NCBI GenBank assembly: GCA_947471745.1
Contig: CANJKZ010001018.1
Coordinates: 2,288,001 to 2,352,000, forward strand
DNA length: 64,000 nucleotides
DNA from: Closterium sp. Naga37s-1
Lineage: Eukaryota; Streptophyta; Zygnematophyceae; Desmidiales; Closteriaceae
Direction of reading: 5' to 3'
Shown: piece by piece, positions 58,903 to 64,000 of the stretch
Position numbering within the stretch: the first letter of the stretch is position 1
How the letters are laid out: every line of letters starts with the position of its first letter
Notes under the pieces: model-generated
The model's database searches: none
What the model saw: the letters and a program-made list of their open reading frames with translations, nothing else
What the model was told of the DNA's origin: nothing
Program-made: the position numbers and the translations under genes

Positions 58903-59914
58903 GGCGGCGAGTTAGGAGACAGAGGCGAGAGGACGGAGAAGAGAATAAAGGGCGAAAAGAGAATTAGGGTTTGCGGAACGGCTGCTAAGAAGGCTGCGAC
59001 TACCAGTTCGAGGTGAAGCGGAGGGAGAGAAAGAGGGCTAGGGAGAGGCGAAGGGGGAAAAAAAGGGAGAGCCGTGGGGGGGAGGTGAGTGGGGGATGCG
59101 GGGAAGGAAAGGTGGCGCGCAGTGAGCGGGCGGAGCGGGGAAGCGGGTTGTGCGGAAACACAGCGCCGTGCGGTTGCACCAAGCGGAGATTCTGGGGGGG
59201 GAAAGTGCGAGGCGGAGTGTGAGCGGGAGCAGGTTCCTAGTGGAGAGGATCAACGGTTTTGAGCGGTTGTGTCAATTGTCCACAAATTCACCATTCTGCG
59301 TTTGAGTGTATCTCCCATCATATTTTTAGTCGGTGAAGGGGAGTTCAAAGAGCTTGAATTCGCACAGAAATTTTCAACACTGGCATACAATATTATGTAA
59401 TACAATGATTGTTTCTGCCTTATGTAAGGACGAATGGGCTCACATAATCAAGTGTCAATGCTGTTAAACAAATAAGTCCAGTGAATATACAAAATAAAAT
59501 TAATCAAAATGCTTATTTTGTTAATGCAAATATGTCCGAGCATGCCAAAACCTTTGTCAAATCGTTCTTTACAAAACTGGTATGTAGAAAGCAACTTGAC
59601 ATGTTTTCCTGATCCACAGTTCGCTGGTTTGATAGGAGGCTACCGAAATATTTTTAGCGGGTAGGCCTATCCCCGGGAAACGACGTGGCAGTCCCTTCCA
59701 TGTGGCAGCGTGTGTGGACCTCCGTCCCTTGGGATCATCCCTCCGTCCCGATTCCCACCACCATGGCCCAGCGCAATTCGCATGCCTTGCTGCCCTCCTC
59801 ACTGCTGCTTTTCACTTGCGCTTTTTGCCTTTTCCGTTCGGAGACCATCCGACGGTGCGCTCTCCCTTTACCTAGCTCAACTCTGAGCCGCAACAACAGT
59901 CACTACGTGACCCC
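58903..59914. other. Shared promoter region of RACK1 (-) and DXR (+)
   Basis: 1012 bp between the two start codons. The left half is purine-rich (GGAGAG/GGGGAA), the middle (59280-59600) AT-rich. No TATA box could be assigned to either gene. A bidirectional promoter is possible. Confidence 0.5.
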
Positions 59915-60944
59915 ATGGCTTCCGCCACGCTCCTTCCGGCTGCGGCCAACCTCAAGGTGCCCTCCCGTCGAACCTAAGGGACATCATTGCATGATTGTCT
60001 GATGTCCCTTCTCCAACGCTGCCGCCCTCCCTCTCATTGTTGACAAATGTCGCTCGTTCTCATCACCCTCTCCCAATCCTCGCCGTTCATTCTCATCCCC
60101 CCCGCCGTTCCCCCGCGCAGGTCAGCGGGCTGTGCGCGTCCCAGACTCGCCTCGCCTCGTCCGCTGCATCCCTCGCGGGATCCAAGCCTCAAGGTACTCG
60201 CTTTGAGGTACTCGCTTTGAGGTACTCGCTTTGAGGTACTCGCTTTGAGGTACTCGTTTTGAGGTACTCGTTTGAAGGTACTCGTCTCAAGGTACTCATT
60301 CTGAGGTACTCTCGCGGTCTGTTCCTGAGATGCTCTGTCGGCGAGCTCTCTATTGCGTAGCTTAGGTGGGTTCCTTTTCTTCGAGAGTCGTCCTTGCATA
60401 CGGATGGTTTAATCTAATGCCCGTGTGCCGTCGCGCACTTCCGTCCCCTTGCCCTTCGCGCCCCGTTCCATTGCCCATCGCCGTGTCCCGCGCAGCCCAG
60501 ACGAGCCGTCGTCGCGTCGCTGCTGCCTCCGCCGCGCGCGCATCCGCCGCAGCCGAAACGTCGGCGGTGCCGCCCGCATGGCCGGGGCGCGCCGAGGCGC
60601 CGGCGTCGCCGCACAACTGGGCCGAGCCGAAGGCGATCTCGCTGATCGGGTCGACCGGGTCTATCGGCACTCAGGTGAGACACGTGGCACTCAGGTGAGA
60701 CACGTGGCACTCAGGTGAGACACGTGGCACTCTGGTGACACGCATGCGAGACACGTGGCACTCTGGTGAGGCACAAAACACTCAGGTGAGACGCGATGCA
60801 CTCAGGTGGGAAACGTTTCGCTGTCGAAAGACCAAAGACTATGTTGTGGCCACTTTGACCGGTTTCTGTGTTATTATACATCCCCCACCCCACACACCCC
60901 CACTCCCCTCCTTCCCCCACCCCCACCCTCCCCCCCTTCCCCTT

Positions 60945-60975
<31 letters not shown>

Positions 60976-63900
60976 CCCCTCTTCGCCTTTCTCTTCCTCT
61001 CTCCTGCTTCCCCTCTCGCCCCGTCCCCGCTCCCTCGTGGGCGTGGGCGGCAGACTTTGGACATAGTGGCGGAGCATCCCGACAGGTTCAAGGTCGTTGC
61101 GCTCGCCGCCGGCTCCAACATCACGCTCCTGGCGCAGCAGGTGCGCAAACATGGCGCAGCAGGTGCGCACGCATGGGGTAACAGGTGCGCGTGGGGTAGC
61201 AGGTGCGCGTGGGGTAGCAGGTGCGCGTGGGGTAACAGGTGCGCATGGCGCAGCAGGTGCGAAAGCGTGGCGCAACAGGTGCATGGCGCAACAGGTTTTG
61301 CCTCACTCCCTTCGTGCCATTCTCTCCCGTGTCTGCTCGCGCCGTTGCCCCGCCGTGCGCGCGGAGCAGGTGCGCCAGTTCCATCCGTCGCCGGTGTCGG
61401 TGCAGAACCCCGCGTTCTTGGCGCTCCTATTAACCCTCACTCCTTGGCCCCTTCCTCCTCTCGCCCGTGCGCTTCCCCCTATGCGCGGAGCAGGTGCGCC
61501 AGTTCCAACCGTCGCTGGTGTCGGTGCAGAACCCCGCGCTGGTGGCGGAGCTCAAGGAGGCGCTCGCGGGGATGGAGCGCATGCCTGAGATCGTGGCTGG
61601 GGATTCGGGGATTGTAGAGGTGAGTGAGGGGGGGGCGTGGAGGAGAGGTGGAATTTGTGTAGACGAGGTGGCGGTAGGAGGCAACGCTCGCGGGGGAGTC
61701 CATGCCGTAGATTGTGGCGGGGAACTCGGGGATCGTCGAGGGGAGGGGGGGTCACGAAGGAGGAGGGGTGGGGTTATGGAGGACGGAGGTGGGGGTGTAA
61801 AGGAGGCGTTGGGGTGAGAAAGGGAAGAAGGAAGGGCGGGAGGGGGAGGGGAATGCGGCGGAGGCAGGCAGGTGGAGGCTCAGGGAGTCGTTCGGTCGCC
61901 TTACATTGATTCACCGCTCTAATCTCATCCCAGGCTCCGCTGTGCGTGTCTGCGTGGGTGTGAGCGTATCTGCATGGGTGTGGGTATTTGCGTGCCTGCA
62001 TGTGTGTGAGGGTGCCGTCTATGTGTGCTGCACGTGTGCCCCACGTGTGCCTCATGTGTGCCCTGTATGTGCCCCACGTGTGCTGACCATGCAGGTGGCA
62101 CGGCACCCGGACGCGGAGACAGTGGTCACAGGCATTGTGGGGTGCGCGGGACTGAAGGTACGACCCGCAGGCTGTACTCGCTGTACAGGCTGTCAGAGGC
62201 AGGCTCGCTGAGGTGGGGGTGGCAGGTGGCACGGCACCCGGATGCGGAGACAGTGGTCACAGGCATTGTGGGATGCGCGGGACTCAAGGTAGGTTGGGCG
62301 GGGGGCAGGCTGTGTGAGAGGCGGGTGACTGGCTGTAGCTTGCCATGATGAGCTTTCATGTGGGAGACGCCCATAGGTGTGCGCTCTGCTGCTTCACAAC
62401 ACGTCGAGTCCCGCTCGTTCTGGCCTCTCACTGTTATCGTTTCACGTATGTGTCCATGCGTGCATGCGTGCAGCCGACAGTGGCGGCCATAGAGGCGGGC
62501 AAGGACATCGCCCTGGCCAACAAGGAGACGGTCATTGCAGGCGGGCCGTACGTGCTGTGCTGCCCCATATACAGATATACAAGTCTGACCATGTCCATGT
62601 GTGCCTATGTGCCTGTGTTGCCATGTGACCATGTGCATGCAGCCGACAGTGGCGGCCATAGAGGCGGGCAAGGACATTGCTCTGGCGAACAAGGAGACGC
62701 TCATCGCAGGCGGGCCGTACGTGCTGCCGCTCGCCAAGAAGCACGGCTGCCACATCCTGCCCGCTGACTCAGAGCACTCTGCCATCTTCCAGGTGCGCCC
62801 TCCCCAGGTGTGCCTCACCCATTCTTTGGGCTTGGGTGCGGCAGCAGATGGCTTTTGAGTCGGCTTCAAAGGAGCACGGCTGCCACATCCTGCCTGCTGA
62901 CTCGGAGCACTCCGCCATCTTCCAGGTACGCCCTCCCCACCCACCCACCCACCCACCCACCCCACCCACCCACCCACCCACCCACCCACCCACCCACCCA
63001 CCCACCCACCCACCCACCCACCCACCCACCCACCCACCCACCCACCCACCCACCCACCCACCCACCCACCCACCCACCCACCCACCCACCCACCCACCCA
63101 CCCACCCACCCACCCACCCACCCACCCACCCACCCACCCACCCACCCACCCACCCACCCACCCACCCACCCACCCACCCAAGCAACCAACCAACCAACCA
63201 AGCACTCCTGTTTCTTCCTCCCTTCTACTTCACCCATCTATCTATACCCCTCTTAACACACTTTGACCACATTGAATTCGTCTTGACTCCTGACCCTGCT
63301 TGGGAGACCACGTGTAATTCTTCCCCCTTTCACCCCCCTCTTCCCCCCTGTGTGCGCGGCAGTGCATCCAAGGGCTGCCAGAGGGTGGGCTGCGCCGCAT
63401 CATTCTCACTGCCTCTGGTGGCGCCTTCAGGTGCGCTCTCACGTGCCATGTTACACTCCATCCATGTCACATGCCATGCCACATGCCATGTTACACTCCA
63501 TGCCACATGCCGTGCTGTGCCACAATCCACATGCCATGCCACCTGCCATGCCACATGGTACACTTCACATGGCACACCACGTTCCACATGACATGTCACA
63601 TTCGACCAGTTATGCCACGTGCCATGCCACAGTCCACATGCCATGTACATGCCACACCAAATCTCATGCCAGATGGCACTCACCCTTCCTCTCTATAACC
63701 AACCCCCTCCCCTCCCCCCCCCCCCCTCCTCGTACTTCTCCCCCAGGGACTGGTCGGTGGAGAAGCTGAAGGAGGTGACCCCAGTGGACGCGCTGAAGCA
63801 CCCCAACTGGAGCACGTGGTGCTGGCAATTACCTCAGCGCCTCAAGAATCGCACACCCACCTACCCCCCCTTCCATTCACCCCACCCCCCTCCCCTCCCC

Positions 63901-64000
63901 CTCAGGGACTGGCCGGTGGAGAAGCTGAAGGAGGTGACTCCAGCGGACGCGTTGAAGCACCCCAACTGGAGCATGGGCCGGAAGATTACTGTCGACTCCG
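59915..64000 (+). CDS. DXR: 1-deoxy-D-xylulose 5-phosphate reductoisomerase (DXR), 3' end outside window
   Basis: Exons 59915-59956, 60121-60193, 60496-60674, 61054-61140, 61494-61619, 62095-62157 or 62226-62288, 62643-62792, 63363-63430, and 63906 past the right edge. DXR converts DXP to MEP with NADPH, the committed step of plastid isoprenoid synthesis. Seen: MASATLLP start and about 75 Ala/Ser/Arg-rich residues as transit peptide; NADPH motif [118 protein letters not shown]. Catalytic-domain residues visible are intact; the metal-site and C-terminal helical domain lie outside. Introns are rich in exon copies and minisatellites. Confidence 0.95.
60190..60310 (+). repeat. 14-bp minisatellite starting at a DXR donor site
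   Basis: About eight GGTACTCGCTTTGA units begin exactly at the exon 2/intron junction (CTCAAG-GTACTC), so each unit contains another potential GTACTC donor. Confidence 0.9.
60662..60800 (+). repeat. 20-bp minisatellite spanning the DXR exon 3 donor
   Basis: Units of GTGAGACACGTGGCACTCAG, about six, with later units diverged. The unit includes the exon end (GGCACTCAG) and donor (GTGAGA), so the splice donor itself is multiplied. Confidence 0.9.
61126..61290 (+). repeat. 18-bp minisatellite spanning the DXR exon 4 donor
   Basis: Units of CAGGTGCGCGTGGGGTAG and variants, about eight, starting at the exon 4 end (GCGCAGCAG-GTGCGC). Each unit repeats CAG-GTGCGC. Confidence 0.9.
61370..61430 (+). 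repeat. Upstream partial copy of DXR exon 5
   Basis: Acceptor GAGCAG plus [15 protein letters not shown], then diverges. The intact exon is 61494-61619. Confidence 0.88.
62095..62288 (+). repeat. Complete tandem duplication of a DXR exon
   Basis: 62095-62157 and 62226-62288 are both 63 nt with acceptor and donor and encode the same 21 residues ([20 protein letters not shown], then K). They differ at three third-codon positions only. Either can be spliced between exons 5 and 7 in phase. Confidence 0.93.
62474..62926 (+). repeat. Partial copies around DXR exon 7
   Basis: Upstream copy 62474-62559 ([19 protein letters not shown] to PYVL) with acceptor. Intact exon 62643-62792. Downstream copy about 62871-62926 ([18 protein letters not shown]) with donor GTACGC. 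Confidence 0.9.
62935..63180. repeat. (CCCA)n tetranucleotide repeat, about 245 bp
   Basis: Nearly perfect CCCA units with one early slip, in the DXR intron. The minus strand is (TGGG)n, a sequence able to form G-quadruplexes. Followed by CCAA units at 63183-63200. Confidence 0.97.
63747..63830 (+). repeat. Upstream partial copy of DXR exon 9
   Basis: Acceptor CCCCAG plus [20 protein letters not shown], diverging after HPNWS. The copy at 63906 continues correctly into MGRKITVDS. Between 63431 and 63700 the intron has CATGCCACATGCCATG-type short repeats. Confidence 0.88.

Noticed and set aside
62126..63205. Long minus-strand frame rich in Gly-Trp-Val
   Set aside because: It is the translation of the (TGGG)n repeat opposite the DXR gene; not a GW protein.

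Overview
The window is nuclear DNA of a photosynthetic eukaryote. The gene set is plant-like: thylakoid-type K+/H+ antiporter KEA3, a plastid-type NAD-GAPDH (GapCp), DXR of the plastid MEP pathway, RACK1, the ribosome-biogenesis GTPase LSG1, a Rubisco-LSMT-like SET protein, a secreted alpha-carbonic anhydrase and a secreted PL1 pectate-lyase-like protein. Introns are numerous and mostly GT-AG, and two Ty1/copia elements carry tRNA-Met-type primer sites. This suits a streptophyte, most likely a charophyte-grade alga (for example a zygnematophyte) or a bryophyte. The species cannot be fixed from sequence alone.

Layout. 1-2999 (-): LSG1, five exons, running off the left edge. 4241-5502 (+): alpha-carbonic anhydrase, three exons. 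6933-10916 (+): a two-domain PL1-like protein, four exons. 10917-15409: gene-poor DNA ending in a TATA box and short leader. 15415-22883: copia element A (124-bp LTRs, TSD GCTAC), inserted in the 5' UTR of the next gene. 22893-23492 (+): a secreted peptide with a mirror-symmetric cysteine framework. 23642-30481: copia element B (442-bp LTRs). 30503-31321: a solo LTR with TSD AGCCC. 32345-39455 (-): SET-domain protein. 41096-43543 (+): GapCp, 13 exons. 44632-54858 (+): KEA3, 16 exons. 55229-58902 (-): RACK1, four exons. 59915-64000 (+): DXR, nine exons in view, running off the right edge. RACK1/DXR are head-to-head across about 1 kb; SET/GapCp are also divergent.

The most unusual global property is intragenic tandem duplication centred on splice junctions. 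LSG1, SET, KEA3, RACK1 and DXR each carry extra exon pieces. Pieces with an acceptor plus an exon 5' part lie upstream of the intact exon; pieces with an exon 3' part plus a donor lie downstream. In KEA3 five copies of a 63-nt segment encode the same 21 residues with only synonymous differences. In DXR a whole 63-nt exon is duplicated with three synonymous differences. GapCp and the carbonic anhydrase show none of this.

Other points: the peptide's palindromic Cys spacing (3-6-6-13-6-6-3); the copia insertion separating its TATA box from its ATG; a WG/GW-repeat block in copia B; loss of the expected catalytic arginine in both pectate-lyase domains; a non-AG acceptor in GapCp; and a recurrent palindrome built on TGAGTCGACTCA. 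All exon models come from reading frame, phase and splice consensus only; no transcript data were available.
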